The notes beneath the pieces were generated by a model. That model was not told where the DNA came from and ran no database searches. It was given only the letters and a program-made list of their open reading frames with translations. The translations under genes were made by a program, and so were the position numbers. Positions 32,278-40,827 of a stretch of DNA of 64,000 nt are shown one piece after another; the first letter of the stretch is position 1; each line of letters starts with the position of its first letter. Location: the IMG/VR virus record IMGVR_UViG_3300047440_000809, positions 40,564 through 104,563 of that record, one strand, 5' to 3'. Source of the DNA: a virus.

Positions 32278-32732
32278 TCTCCCGCTCCAACCTCGGCGCC
32301 GGCCACGCGCTCGTTTACGTCGCGCCGGACGACAACCCGAACTCCGGGGGTGGGCCCATCCGCCGCGCCCCCGGCTCGAACGTCGTCTACGCACACGCCG
32401 GCAGCCGCGTGGAGCGCTCGCCGCTCCTGGTCGTGAACGAGGCGGAGCCCGGCGCGGGCTGGCCCGAAGACCTCTCCGCCACGCGCATGTTCCTGCCCGA
32501 CGGGCGCCTCGTGCCGCAGACCTCCGCCGTCGTGGACATGTTCCGCGGCGCCGGCGAGCCCGCCACCGTGGTCTACGCGCGGCCGCCCGTTACCGGGCTG
32601 CGAGCGCTCGTGCCGGCAATCGGCATGTTCGCGGGCGCGGCCGCCGGCTACAAGTTCTCGACGCGCCGCCCGGGGTGGGGCACGCTCGGCGGTGCAGTCG
32701 TGGGGGGCATCCTCGGGCTGATCTTCAGGTAG
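32274..32732 (+). CDS. putative virion protein with C-terminal TM hairpin
   Basis: 152 aa. Soluble N-terminal 105 residues, then two Gly/Ala-rich hydrophobic segments (LVPAIGMFAGAAAGY and LGGAVVGGILGLIF) flanking a basic turn. Probable membrane protein of the particle. Confidence 0.55.
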   Translation: MISRSNLGAGHALVYVAPDDNPNSGGGPIRRAPGSNVVYAHAGSRVERSPLLVVNEAEPGAGWPEDLSATRMFLPDGRLVPQTSAVVDMFRGAGEPATVVYARPPVTGLRALVPAIGMFAGAAAGYKFSTRRPGWGTLGGAVVGGILGLIFR

Positions 32733-32745
32733 GAGCCACGCGCCC

Positions 32746-33405
32746 GTGATCGACAAGGACGGCCGGCGCCTCATCGCGATTCGCAACGGCCTCGGCCGCA
32801 CGACGACGGCGCCCGAGGACGCGCAGCTCCTAGCGCGGATGCAGACGAACCGGCAGGCGCGCGCCGTGCTCGGCGTCGTAGCGCAGTACCTGCGCCGGGG
32901 CTACGAGGTCGCGCAGACCGTGCCGTCCTTCATCTCGCCGATCGACGGGACCAAGCTGGCGGCAGAGGCGATGCGAGGCAATCTCGACTCCGATAACCGC
33001 TGGTCACAGAAGGTCTACGCCGCCATTCCGGACGACGACGCCCCGATCAGCGACTTGAACCGCAAGAAGGTCACGATCGCCCTGACGCAGGCGCGTGGCA
33101 CGCTTGCGCTCGTGAGCAGCAGCGCTGAGGACTTGAATCGCGGCCTGTTCGGCTCGCTCTCGGATCTGCTCGCGGAGCACTTGTTGCCCTCATGGGCCCA
33201 GCCGAACCCGAAGGCCCGCGACCTCGCGCTCAAGATCGGCATCGGTGTGGCCGTGCTCGTGGGGCTTATCGTCGCCGGCAAGCTCGTACACACCATCGTC
33301 CTCGGCCGATCGACGGCGCTCGGTGAGGCCGAGGCCGCTGTGATGGCGCTCGCGAACGCACAGCGGCGAAAACACCATGCCCGGTCCGTGATCTCCGTGT
33401 CGTAG
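32746..33405 (+). CDS. putative virion membrane protein
   Basis: 219 aa, GTG start. Helical soluble domain (1-160), one TM at about 164-184 (IGIGVAVLVGLIVAGKLVHTI), then a helical basic tail. No enzyme motif. Confidence 0.55.
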   Translation: MIDKDGRRLIAIRNGLGRTTTAPEDAQLLARMQTNRQARAVLGVVAQYLRRGYEVAQTVPSFISPIDGTKLAAEAMRGNLDSDNRWSQKVYAAIPDDDAPISDLNRKKVTIALTQARGTLALVSSSAEDLNRGLFGSLSDLLAEHLLPSWAQPNPKARDLALKIGIGVAVLVGLIVAGKLVHTIVLGRSTALGEAEAAVMALANAQRRKHHARSVISVS

Positions 33406-33411
33406 GCGGTT

Positions 33412-33441
33412 TTGGGCCTCACACGTCCCTCGGTGTAAGAT
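33412..33441 (+). promoter_or_regulatory. promoter, leaderless type
   Basis: TTGGGC, 18 bp, TAAGAT, 6 nt, ATG of the 33448 gene. The -10 and the preceding CGGTG are shared with the promoter at 37995-38024. Confidence 0.65.
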
Positions 33442-33447
33442 GCTGGG

Positions 33448-33624
33448 ATGCAGTCTGGCCAGCCGAAGTCGAACGTAGGAACCTGGGCCGCCGTGCTTGG
33501 TGGTGTGGCCGTGCTCGGCGGTGTCGCGGCGGCTGCGCTCGGTGCCGGCGGCAGGAAGCCCGCACCGAAGTTCGGCGGAGCGCGCCGCCCCATCGCGAAG
33601 AAGCCGTGCGGCTGTGGCCGGTGA
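33448..33624 (+). CDS. small membrane protein
   Basis: 58 aa. TM at about 13-33 (AAVLGGVAVLGGVAAAAL), then a basic tail ending KKPCGCGR. Lies immediately upstream of the collagen-like fibre; possible anchor or chaperone. Confidence 0.55.
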   Translation: MQSGQPKSNVGTWAAVLGGVAVLGGVAAAALGAGGRKPAPKFGGARRPIAKKPCGCGR

Positions 33625-33629
33625 CGTGA

Positions 33630-35714
33630 ATGGGCGACGGACCACTGCCGGGCTCCGAGGGTGGCTACGCGGGCCCTACCGTACCGGGTGGCGGTAGCGG
33701 GTCACAGGGGGCTCAGGGCACGCAAGGTGCCCAAGGCGCTCAGGGAAGCGGCGGACAAGGCGCTCAGGGCCCGCAAGGAGCTACCGGCGTCCAAGGGTCG
33801 CAGGGCGCGCAAGGATTCCAGGGCGGTGGGTTTCAAGGGGCGCAGGGCGCCACCGGCGTGCAGGGGTTCCAAGGTGCCCAGGGCTTCCAGGGCGGGGGCT
33901 TCCAAGGCGCGCAGGGCTCCACGGGCACGCAAGGTCCCGGTGGTGGCGCACAGGGCGCGCAGGGTGCGACCGGCACGCAAGGGTTCCAAGGCGCGCAGGG
34001 GTTCCAGGGTGGTGGTTTTCAGGGGGCGCAGGGCTTCCAGGGCGCTGACGGCACGCAGGGGTTCCAAGGCGCGACTGGTGCGGGTGCTCAGGGAGCGCAA
34101 GGCGCACAGGGAGCGGACGGCACTGCGGGTGCTCAGGGAGCACAAGGTGCAGCGGGTGTCGACGGTGCTCAAGGTGCCCAGGGCGCGACGGGAAACACCG
34201 GCGCCACCGGCGCGACGGGCGCGCAAGGATTCCAGGGTGCCACCGGAACGACCGGGACGCAGGGGTTCCAAGGCGCAACTGGGGTAACAGGCGCACAGGG
34301 TTCGCAGGGCGCGTCGGGCGCCGACGGTGCACAAGGAGCACAAGGTGCAACCGGTGTGACGGGAGCCCAGGGTGCACAAGGCTCGACGGGCGTGACCGGT
34401 GCGCAAGGAGCCCAAGGGGCTTCCGGTGTCGACGGAGCGCAGGGTGCACAAGGAGCCACCGGTGTGACCGGCGCTCAAGGAGCCACCGGCACCACTGGCG
34501 CTCAAGGAGCGCAAGGCGCTCAAGGCGCAACGGGAGTGACTGGAGCGCAGGGCGCACAGGGCGCGACCGGCACCGGCACGCAAGGCGCACAAGGTGGAAC
34601 TGGAGCGCAAGGTGGCACGGGCGCTCAGGGCTTCCAGGGTGGTTCGGGTGGAGGTGGTGCGAGCACGCTGGGATTCTTCGCGCTCGGCAACACCACGCAG
34701 AACACCTCCACGACGCTCGCCGGCAGCGCCATTTCGTTCAACGTCGCCGGCGGCGTGTCGATGGGCTTCTCGAACTCGTCCATCCAGGTCTCGTCGCCAC
34801 CTGTGTCGTCGCTGTCGGGCGTGAGCGGGATCGGCTTCACCACCAACGGCAGCACGATCTCCGTCGGCGGTCCACAGGTTACTGACTTCGAGCCGGAGCC
34901 ACTGCTCGCCACGACGTCATGGGCGCCGGGCGCGGGGTCCTGGTACGTCGAGCCCTTCGCGGTACCGAACGCCTTCAGCGGACAGCTCATAAACGCTGTC
35001 GCGAGCTTCGCCAACGTGGGCTCTGCCGGGATCTTCGCACCGGTCGCGTCGTCTCGAATCAACTCGGGAAGCCGATCCGCGAGCTGCATCTTCAACATGT
35101 CCGCTGCGGTGTACTCGCGTGGTGCTGGAGGCAATAGCACCCGGATCGAATCGGTGTGGTCGAACTCATTCTCGTTCGGTGGGGCGTGCTCGCTGTCTGC
35201 GGCAACGGCCGGCGCCACCACCATCACGGTCACCTACGCCGGCACGCTGTCCTACATCACCCAGATGAACTCGGGGGGCTACACGACCACGTCGTTCTCC
35301 GAGTCGGGGTCACGTACAAGCGCCGCCTCCACGATGTCCACATCGGCCGTCACCAGCGCGCTCACCGACATCTACAACCTGCTCTCGGGCCCGACGCTCG
35401 TGCCGATCCCGTTCAACACCACGCTCAACCCCGGCAACTACTACTTCGCCTTTGCGTTCAACACCAGCTCGACGTCAGCAGGGACCGACGGGCAGGTTCT
35501 CGCCATGTCGGCATTCGTGGGCATCAGCGCCCCGAATCAGTTTGCGACGAGAAACCTCGGAAAGTCTGTGAGCACATCGAACCAACCGATCTTCGCGGGA
35601 GCGGGCGTGTTCTCTGTGTCATCGGCGTCCCCACCCGTGTCCATGGCCTTTGTCGATTTGCGCTCGTACGCCGCCGCGAAGGTCTACTTCAACGTGCAGG
35701 CTTCTACGATTTGA
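33630..35714 (+). CDS. collagen-like fibre/spike protein
   Basis: 694 aa. N-terminal [16 protein letters not shown] (an anchor motif shared with 38033-39355), then about 100 Gly-X-Y triplets (residues about 24-345), mostly GAQ, GFQ and GAT, forming a trimeric collagen-like stalk, then a beta-rich C-terminal region (345-694) that probably binds receptor. Such triplets are known in phage tail and spike fibres. The stalk is rich in Gln and Thr, which could be glycosylation sites for the GTs here. Confidence 0.8.
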   Translation: MGDGPLPGSEGGYAGPTVPGGGSGSQGAQGTQGAQGAQGSGGQGAQGPQGATGVQGSQGAQGFQGGGFQGAQGATGVQGFQGAQGFQGGGFQGAQGSTGTQGPGGGAQGAQGATGTQGFQGAQGFQGGGFQGAQGFQGADGTQGFQGATGAGAQGAQGAQGADGTAGAQGAQGAAGVDGAQGAQGATGNTGATGATGAQGFQGATGTTGTQGFQGATGVTGAQGSQGASGADGAQGAQGATGVTGAQGAQGSTGVTGAQGAQGASGVDGAQGAQGATGVTGAQGATGTTGAQGAQGAQGATGVTGAQGAQGATGTGTQGAQGGTGAQGGTGAQGFQGGSGGGGASTLGFFALGNTTQNTSTTLAGSAISFNVAGGVSMGFSNSSIQVSSPPVSSLSGVSGIGFTTNGSTISVGGPQVTDFEPEPLLATTSWAPGAGSWYVEPFAVPNAFSGQLINAVASFANVGSAGIFAPVASSRINSGSRSASCIFNMSAAVYSRGAGGNSTRIESVWSNSFSFGGACSLSAATAGATTITVTYAGTLSYITQMNSGGYTTTSFSESGSRTSAASTMSTSAVTSALTDIYNLLSGPTLVPIPFNTTLNPGNYYFAFAFNTSSTSAGTDGQVLAMSAFVGISAPNQFATRNLGKSVSTSNQPIFAGAGVFSVSSASPPVSMAFVDLRSYAAAKVYFNVQASTI
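33700..34645 (+). repeat. tandem short repeats encoding Gly-X-Gln triplets
   Basis: Degenerate 9- and 18-bp units of the type GGCGCRCAA and GGNGCNCAG repeated throughout. Prone to slippage and recombination, so fibre length may vary among isolates. Confidence 0.8.
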
Positions 35715-35725
35715 CGGACTGATCG

Positions 35726-36673
35726 GTGTCCTTCGTCGTAGTTCAGATCGTCCAGGCGAAGGTCGGTGCAACGGCATCGTCGGTGGCGGTGTCGGCTTTC
35801 GTGACGAAGGGCAACGTCCTGGTCGCCTACGCGAATGGCGACAGCGTCGTATCTATCGCCTTCTCCGATTCACTGAACGGCTCCTGGGGAGCCAACTTAG
35901 ATTCGTTCTCGAATCCACACGAAGGATCGTCCAACTACATCCACGCGACTGGCAGACTTGCCGGTACGACGCTCGGAGGAGCGCTTCGACTGACGGCCAC
36001 GTACGGCGCCTCCACGGGAGCCGGCTCTGTCACGCTCATGGAGTTCGCGAACGTCGGAGCGACAGACGGGCACACGGGGCAGGCCCAGCTCAGCTTCGAC
36101 GGTACTCCGACAGATGCAGTCACGTCTGGCACCGTATCGCCCACGAAGTTTCCGTCAGTCGTCATCGCCCCCGCTGCATGCAACCAGGCAACCGAGGGCG
36201 GTGGGACCGTATCAAGAGTTGCCGGAACAGGATTCACGCAGCAGTTCGACGGCACGGACAACCTGGGTACGCGTGTCGAGACGAAGCGGACGCTCGCCGC
36301 GGGCGCTGTGGGGGGCACGTGGACTGCATCGGGCACTGGGGCGAACAACAACGACTACGACTCATTCGTCATCGTCCTGAACGAGATTCCGACGATCACG
36401 GTGCAGCCGGCCACACAGCGCGTCCGTGAAGGACTGACTGCGACGTTCAACATCACAGCGACGGCTGCGGCGGGCTCGCTCCACTACCAGTGGAAGCAGA
36501 ACGGTTCAAACGTCGGCACGGATAGCAGCTCCTACACGACGCCTGCCAACACGATCGCCAACAACCTCGACGCGTACACCTGCGTGGTCACCGACGACAA
36601 CGGTAGCGCAACAAGCCAGACCGCATATCTGTTAGTCTACGAGGTACCCGGGATTGCCTGGGTGCGTGCATGA
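35726..36673 (+). CDS. Ig-domain virion surface protein
   Basis: 315 aa, GTG start. Two beta domains; the C-terminal one (about 218-305) reads as an Ig-like fold: TVQPATQRVREGLTATFNI, LHYQWKQNGSNV, then DAYTCVVTDDNG. Ig domains commonly decorate phage particles and bind carbohydrate or host surfaces. ATGA overlap with a GT gene. Confidence 0.65.
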   Translation: MSFVVVQIVQAKVGATASSVAVSAFVTKGNVLVAYANGDSVVSIAFSDSLNGSWGANLDSFSNPHEGSSNYIHATGRLAGTTLGGALRLTATYGASTGAGSVTLMEFANVGATDGHTGQAQLSFDGTPTDAVTSGTVSPTKFPSVVIAPAACNQATEGGGTVSRVAGTGFTQQFDGTDNLGTRVETKRTLAAGAVGGTWTASGTGANNNDYDSFVIVLNEIPTITVQPATQRVREGLTATFNITATAAAGSLHYQWKQNGSNVGTDSSSYTTPANTIANNLDAYTCVVTDDNGSATSQTAYLLVYEVPGIAWVRA

Positions 36674-37401
36674 AACCCGAACTCGTCGTACAGGACTTAG
36701 GCGGTGCGCACAACGCCGACCTCGACGCCACGAGAGCGCGGCTCATTCGTGGAGGGTCGTGGAAGAACCAGCGCATCGTCGTGATCCTACCGTCGGCCGA
36801 CCTCATACCGGCGCGCGTCGCGCTCTCGCACTGGAATCTCGCGTTCCCGCCGAACAATGGCGTCGTCAGGATTCTCGCGCAGGGGATGGAGGTCGGCGAC
36901 GCCTACACGCGCGCGGTCGAGGGCGTTCTGGGCGATCCGAACTTGTCCCAGTGGGAGTACATCCTCACGATCGAGCATGACAACTGCCCGCCACCCGACG
37001 GCGTCATCAAGCTCGTCGAGCGCATGGAGGAGCACCCCGAGCTGTCGTGTGTCGGCGGGCTCTACTTCACGAAGGGGCCGGGCGGCATCGCACAGATTTG
37101 GGGCGACGCGTCCGACCCGATGGTCAACTTCAGGCCACAGCTACCGGACACGAGCGGTGGGCTGGTCGAGTGCCACGGCACGGGCATGGGCTTCAACCTG
37201 TGGCGCCTGTCGATGTTCAAGGACTCGAAGCTGCGAAGGCCGTGGTTCAAGACGCAGACGAAGGATGGCGTCGCGACGCAAGACCTGTACGCATGGAGCG
37301 ACTTTAGGAAGAACGGGTACCGCTGCGCCGTCGACTGCTCCGTCAAGGTCGGCCACTTCGACTTCAAGGGGGACTTCGGGATCCCCGAGTTCATGTGGTA
37401 G
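36670..37401 (+). CDS. GT2-like glycosyltransferase
   Basis: 243 aa. VVILPSADLIPARVALSHW near the start, YILTIEHDNCPPPDG with a DXD-like HDN, GGLYFTKG and HGTGMGFNLW. A GT-A-type enzyme is likely. Its place between fibre genes suggests it glycosylates virion proteins; this is inference. Confidence 0.6.
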   Translation: MKPELVVQDLGGAHNADLDATRARLIRGGSWKNQRIVVILPSADLIPARVALSHWNLAFPPNNGVVRILAQGMEVGDAYTRAVEGVLGDPNLSQWEYILTIEHDNCPPPDGVIKLVERMEEHPELSCVGGLYFTKGPGGIAQIWGDASDPMVNFRPQLPDTSGGLVECHGTGMGFNLWRLSMFKDSKLRRPWFKTQTKDGVATQDLYAWSDFRKNGYRCAVDCSVKVGHFDFKGDFGIPEFMW

Positions 37402-37417
37402 GAGAGAGGAGAAGCGC

Positions 37418-37975
37418 ATGACCGCCGCGAACGTCGCACCCCCGGCCGCTGCACTCGCCAAGCCGCTGAAGCTCGACCTCGGCTGTGGCATCAGGAAGGT
37501 GTCGCCCGACTTCACCGGCGTGGACATTCACAAGTTCGACGGCGTCGACGTGGAGTGTGATCTCGCCAAGCAGTGGCCGTGGGAGGACAACAGCGTCGAG
37601 GAGGTGCACTGCTCGCATCTGATCGAGCACCTTGGACCCGAGGATCGCATCCACTTCGTCAACGAGCTGTATCGCGTGTTGAAGCCTGGTGGAAAGGCCA
37701 ACATCGCCTGCCCGGACTACTCCTCGGGGCGTGCCTACGGCGACCTCACGCACAAGTGGCCGCCGATCTCGTCCTTCTGGTTCTACTACCTGTCGGCCGA
37801 CTGGCGTTCGACAAACGCGCCGCACAACGACAAGTACACCTGCAACTTCTCGGTGACCGGCGGCTACATCCTCCGCCAGGATGTCATCGTCCGGAACCAG
37901 CAGTACCAGGAGTTCGCGATCAACAACTTCAAGGACGTCTGCCAGGACATCACGGCCATCTTCACGAAGCTGTAG
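37418..37975 (+). CDS. class I SAM-dependent methyltransferase
   Basis: 185 aa, ribosome binding site AGGAGAAG. LDLGCGIRKVSP (SAM-binding motif I), HCSHLIEHLG and LYRVLKPGGKANI, the standard Methyltransf_11-type order. Substrate unknown; with the neighbouring GT it may modify a sugar or fibre. Confidence 0.75.
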   Translation: MTAANVAPPAAALAKPLKLDLGCGIRKVSPDFTGVDIHKFDGVDVECDLAKQWPWEDNSVEEVHCSHLIEHLGPEDRIHFVNELYRVLKPGGKANIACPDYSSGRAYGDLTHKWPPISSFWFYYLSADWRSTNAPHNDKYTCNFSVTGGYILRQDVIVRNQQYQEFAINNFKDVCQDITAIFTKL

Positions 37976-37994
37976 GGGGACGATCTCGGCGGAT

Positions 37995-38024
37995 TTGGGG
38001 GCGTCACTCCCCCCGGTGTAAGAT
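37995..38024 (+). promoter_or_regulatory. promoter, leaderless type
   Basis: TTGGGG, 18 bp, TAAGAT, 8 nt, ATG of the second collagen-like gene. Confidence 0.65.
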
Positions 38025-38032
38025 GGCACGAC

Positions 38033-39355
38033 ATGGGTGATGGACCTCTGCCCGGCGCCGAAGGCGGTGGCTTCCTAGGACCCACCGCGGTGCCGAGCGG
38101 CGGCGCGCAGGGCACGCAGGGCCCACAGGGCGCGCAAGGTTCGAGCGGAGGCCCACAGGGGGCTCAGGGCAGGCAAGGCGCACAAGGGTCGCAGGGGGCG
38201 CAGGGCGCGCGTGGCGTCCAGGGGTCACAGGGGTCGACGGGGGCCGGGACGCAAGGGGCTCAGGGCGACACCGGCGCGCAGGGGGCCCAGGGTGCCTCTG
38301 CCGGTAGCACGCTCGCGGCGCTCTACACGTTCGGGCTCGGCGACGTCCCCACCGTCGACAACCGGCTCGTGGGGGCCATCTCGAACATCTACTTCGACAC
38401 CGACGGCCGCGTGGTCATCGAGACCAACACCGGCCACGAGGGGAACACCGATCCATTCGTGCGGCTCATTCACGACGTCCTCGCCCAGGGCGAGCAGACC
38501 TTCAACAACCAGGAGATCCACTACCTCCCTGCCGCGGGGTTGAACGGGCTCGCGGCCACGACGCCGACGGGGTTCCGCACCGACTACGACCTCGTGGACT
38601 CGGGCGGCTCGACGTTCCACTTCGCGCACGAGCGCTACGAGAGTGGCAACGTGGTCATGGGCAACCCGTTCACACCTGACCCGTTCCCCGTGCCATCAGG
38701 CGCGCCGTACATCGCGCACGAGGTCTACCTGCTTCAGCCCGACGGCTCGACGGAGACGCTGCACCAGTGGAATGCTCTCGGCACGTACACGCAGAACGCC
38801 TACGTGCCGAACGGCGGCGTGCCAGAGACGCTCGCTACCATCATGACGCTCATGCACGCGAACGCGGGAGGCGGCGTGCTCCAGGTCGGCAGCGGCGTCG
38901 GATGGACCGTCAACTGGACGTCGGGGACGCTGCCCGTGCTCGGACGGCTGAACGTAATCCTCGACAACAACGGCTTCCTGACGGAGGAGGCCCATTGGCT
39001 CTTCCAGGCGCAGCGGTCCGGCGCTGGCGTCGTCGACATCGCACGGATGGACCCCAACCTGGGCATCGACAGCCTCCTCGGGTTGTTCACGTTCAGCAGT
39101 GACGGAACCGCCGCGAGCGCTGCCGCAGCCGGAGCCGCCAAGATGATCTACAACGACACGCGGAAGACGGCACAGCTCAGCGTCGACACCGGTGGCTATG
39201 TTGATCTCTTGACCGGATCTGCTGTCGCCAACGGCGGTGTGACAGTGACTTTCGGCGCCGCCACAGCGCCGGCAGGCAGCAGCGCAACGCCTACTCGGTG
39301 GCTCAGCGTGCCGGACGGCGCCGGTGGTACCTTCACAATGGCCAGCTTCAGTTGA
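38033..39355 (+). CDS. second collagen-like fibre protein
   Basis: 440 aa. Starts [17 protein letters not shown] like 33630-35714, then a shorter Gly-X-Y region (residues about 23-92, many GAQ), then a beta-rich C-terminal domain of about 345 residues. The shared N-terminus and different tips suggest two fibres attached at the same virion site. Confidence 0.75.
   Translation: MGDGPLPGAEGGGFLGPTAVPSGGAQGTQGPQGAQGSSGGPQGAQGRQGAQGSQGAQGARGVQGSQGSTGAGTQGAQGDTGAQGAQGASAGSTLAALYTFGLGDVPTVDNRLVGAISNIYFDTDGRVVIETNTGHEGNTDPFVRLIHDVLAQGEQTFNNQEIHYLPAAGLNGLAATTPTGFRTDYDLVDSGGSTFHFAHERYESGNVVMGNPFTPDPFPVPSGAPYIAHEVYLLQPDGSTETLHQWNALGTYTQNAYVPNGGVPETLATIMTLMHANAGGGVLQVGSGVGWTVNWTSGTLPVLGRLNVILDNNGFLTEEAHWLFQAQRSGAGVVDIARMDPNLGIDSLLGLFTFSSDGTAASAAAAGAAKMIYNDTRKTAQLSVDTGGYVDLLTGSAVANGGVTVTFGAATAPAGSSATPTRWLSVPDGAGGTFTMASFS
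38101..38310 (+). repeat. tandem short repeats encoding Gly-X-Y triplets
   Basis: Same kind of GGCGCRCAG units as 33700-34645, far fewer copies. Confidence 0.7.
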
Positions 39356-39369
39356 AAGGACTTGCCTCC

Positions 39370-39696
39370 ATGCTTCCAGGACCGACGAGCGGAATGACCG
39401 AACAGCAAGCCGAGGCGACGCTCCGCACGACTGCCGAGATGACCGAAGACGAGATCGAGTTTCGTGCCACGCACGAGAGTGACGTCGCCGTCATGAGCAT
39501 GCGCCAGACGCGTGAGGTGCTGTTGCTCAAGGCCAGAGGCGCCAACAAGGACATCCCTGCGGATACGCCCGGTATGCTGACGGACGAAGAGATCGAGCTG
39601 AAGAGAGGGCACACCAAGGACTTCATCGCCCTCCGCCTGCGGGCCAATCGTGACCTCGCGAAGCTGAAGTTGAGACAGGCAGGTAAGGGCGGCTAG
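39370..39696 (+). CDS. hypothetical helical protein downstream of fibre
   Basis: 108 aa, ribosome binding site GAAAGGA. Highly charged, all-helical (MTEDEIEFRATHESDV, then REVLLLKARG, ending RDLAKLKLRQAGKGG). Two similar segments, MTEDEIEFR and LTDEEIELKRGH, hint at an internal repeat. Possible fibre chaperone. Confidence 0.5.
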   Translation: MLPGPTSGMTEQQAEATLRTTAEMTEDEIEFRATHESDVAVMSMRQTREVLLLKARGANKDIPADTPGMLTDEEIELKRGHTKDFIALRLRANRDLAKLKLRQAGKGG

Positions 39697-39977
39697 ACGC
39701 CTTCGAGCAGCTCGCGGATCGCCGCCTCGGCCAGCGCACCCACGTGCCTGCGGATGTGACCGCGGCTCATCACCACCGTGGTGGGCGTGGCCTTGATGTT
39801 GAGGGTCGTGGCCAGCTCTTGGACGCGTTGGCCGCCCCGCGCGAGGTCGTAGACGCCGATGGGAAAGCGCCGGCGGAAGGCGGCGGCTATGCGCTGGAAT
39901 CGCGGGATGTACTCCGAACAGGCGGGGCATCCCGCCTGACCGAAGACGAAGACGCCGACGGGAGCCGGGCGGGACAT
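39693..39977 (-). CDS. thioredoxin-like protein
   Basis: 94 aa. GVFVFGQAGCPACSEYIPRF carries the CxxC redox motif (CPAC), and IKATPTTVVM contains the cis-Pro of the thioredoxin fold. Short for thioredoxin, closer to glutaredoxin or NrdH size. Could reduce disulphides in Cys-rich virion proteins or support nucleotide reduction. ATG chosen over an upstream TTG. Confidence 0.7.
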   Translation of the reverse strand: MSRPAPVGVFVFGQAGCPACSEYIPRFQRIAAAFRRRFPIGVYDLARGGQRVQELATTLNIKATPTTVVMSRGHIRRHVGALAEAAIRELLEGV

Positions 39978-39982
39978 GGGGA

Positions 39983-40282
39983 TCAGCGGCGGGGGAAGCA
40001 ACGATTGCGGAATGTGTCGTCGGCGTGCTGAAGTGCCTGATCGAACTGCGTCAACGTAGCGCCGCCAGCGCGGCCGGCGCCGCCAGCGTCACGATGCGCC
40101 CAGGCGGCGCCGTTGTCCCAGCGTGCTTGCTTCAGGGCCTCGTACGCAACGGCACAGCGCCCTTCCTGCGCCGCGAGCAGCCCACTCTGTGCGCGCGCGA
40201 TGCCGCTCTCGACATGACGATCTCTGCGCTGCGAGTGCGCCGCTGCGCTCGACCCGAGCCCACCGCGCCGGCGCCGCTTCAC
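39983..40282 (-). CDS. hypothetical basic helical protein
   Basis: 99 aa, GTG start overlapping the upstream stop. RRRRGG near the start, then Ala/Gln-rich helices and FRNRCFPRR at the end. No family recognised. Confidence 0.5.
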   Translation of the reverse strand: MKRRRRGGLGSSAAAHSQRRDRHVESGIARAQSGLLAAQEGRCAVAYEALKQARWDNGAAWAHRDAGGAGRAGGATLTQFDQALQHADDTFRNRCFPRR

Positions 40283-40578
40283 CGCGACATCCCCTTGCAC
40301 ATCTGGAAGTTGCGCAGCGCCGAGTTCACCAGGCGGCCGCCGAAGTACCAGAGACCTACCGCAGCGGCCGCACCCAGGAAGCCCGTGCCGACGCGCTTCT
40401 GCCCGAACTTGTAGATCGAGAAGACGCCTGCCCCGAGGCCCCCGAGCGCGGCCATGCCTCCCGTGATGACCAGTGGCTTGACCTGCATGGCGCAGAGCAG
40501 GTCACCTGTGGACGGGGGCGGGATCGCCGGTCCAACGTCGCCCGGGTCTGCACCGCTGATCGTGAACACGGTCTCCAT
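40279..40578 (-). CDS. two-TM membrane protein (holin candidate)
   Basis: 99 aa, ATG 6 nt after a TACTAT -10. Polar first 32 residues, hydrophobic helices at about 36-55 and 67-86, basic end. Size and topology fit a class II holin; near a small lipoprotein and a second TM/lipobox protein, which supports a lysis cluster. Confidence 0.5.
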   Translation of the reverse strand: METVFTISGADPGDVGPAIPPPSTGDLLCAMQVKPLVITGGMAALGGLGAGVFSIYKFGQKRVGTGFLGAAAAVGLWYFGGRLVNSALRNFQMCKGMSR

Positions 40579-40584
40579 GCACAG

Positions 40585-40614
40585 ATAGTACCGCGGGGGC
40601 GCGGCCCCTGTCGA
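40585..40614 (-). promoter_or_regulatory. promoter, leaderless type
   Basis: Minus strand TCGACA, 18 bp, TACTAT, 6 nt, ATG of the 40279-40578 gene. Confidence 0.55.
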
Positions 40615-40615
40615 A

Positions 40616-40774
40616 TCAGCGCCCGCCGTCGGGGAGGTGCTCGTCGGTCAGCGGAGGCGGCGTCGTGGGGTCGTTGCAGTTCTCGATGTTCGCGCACGGC
40701 TTGACCGGTGTGTTGTGGCTGTAACAGCCCGTGGCGACAGTGGCGAGGAGAAACAGCAGCGTGAACTGGCGCAT
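40616..40774 (-). CDS. small lipoprotein (spanin candidate)
   Basis: 52 aa. Signal MRQFTLLFLLATVATGC with lipobox ATGC at residues 14-17, then a 35-residue Pro/Asn/Asp-rich mature peptide. Rz1-type outer-membrane spanins are small Pro-rich lipoproteins, so this is a candidate o-spanin. A TAGGCT word ends 6 nt before the ATG. Confidence 0.6.
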   Translation of the reverse strand: MRQFTLLFLLATVATGCYSHNTPVKPCANIENCNDPTTPPPLTDEHLPDGGR

Positions 40775-40792
40775 GCCAACAGCCTACCACTT

Positions 40793-40820
40793 TTGACTTC
40801 GCCCCGTGCAGCGGTACCAT
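40793..40820 (+). promoter_or_regulatory. promoter, leaderless type
   Basis: TTGACT, 16 bp, TACCAT, 7 nt, ATG of the 40828 gene. Confidence 0.55.
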
Positions 40821-40827
40821 CGAAGGC

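Noticed and set aside
33702-34610. Long open frames on the opposite strand of the collagen-like gene
   Set aside because: They are mirror images of the codon repeat, with no start signal or plausible composition.
33700-34645. Regular short repeats that might suggest a CRISPR array
   Set aside because: The unit is in frame with Gly-X-Y triplets of a long protein and has no conserved repeat separated by unique spacers.
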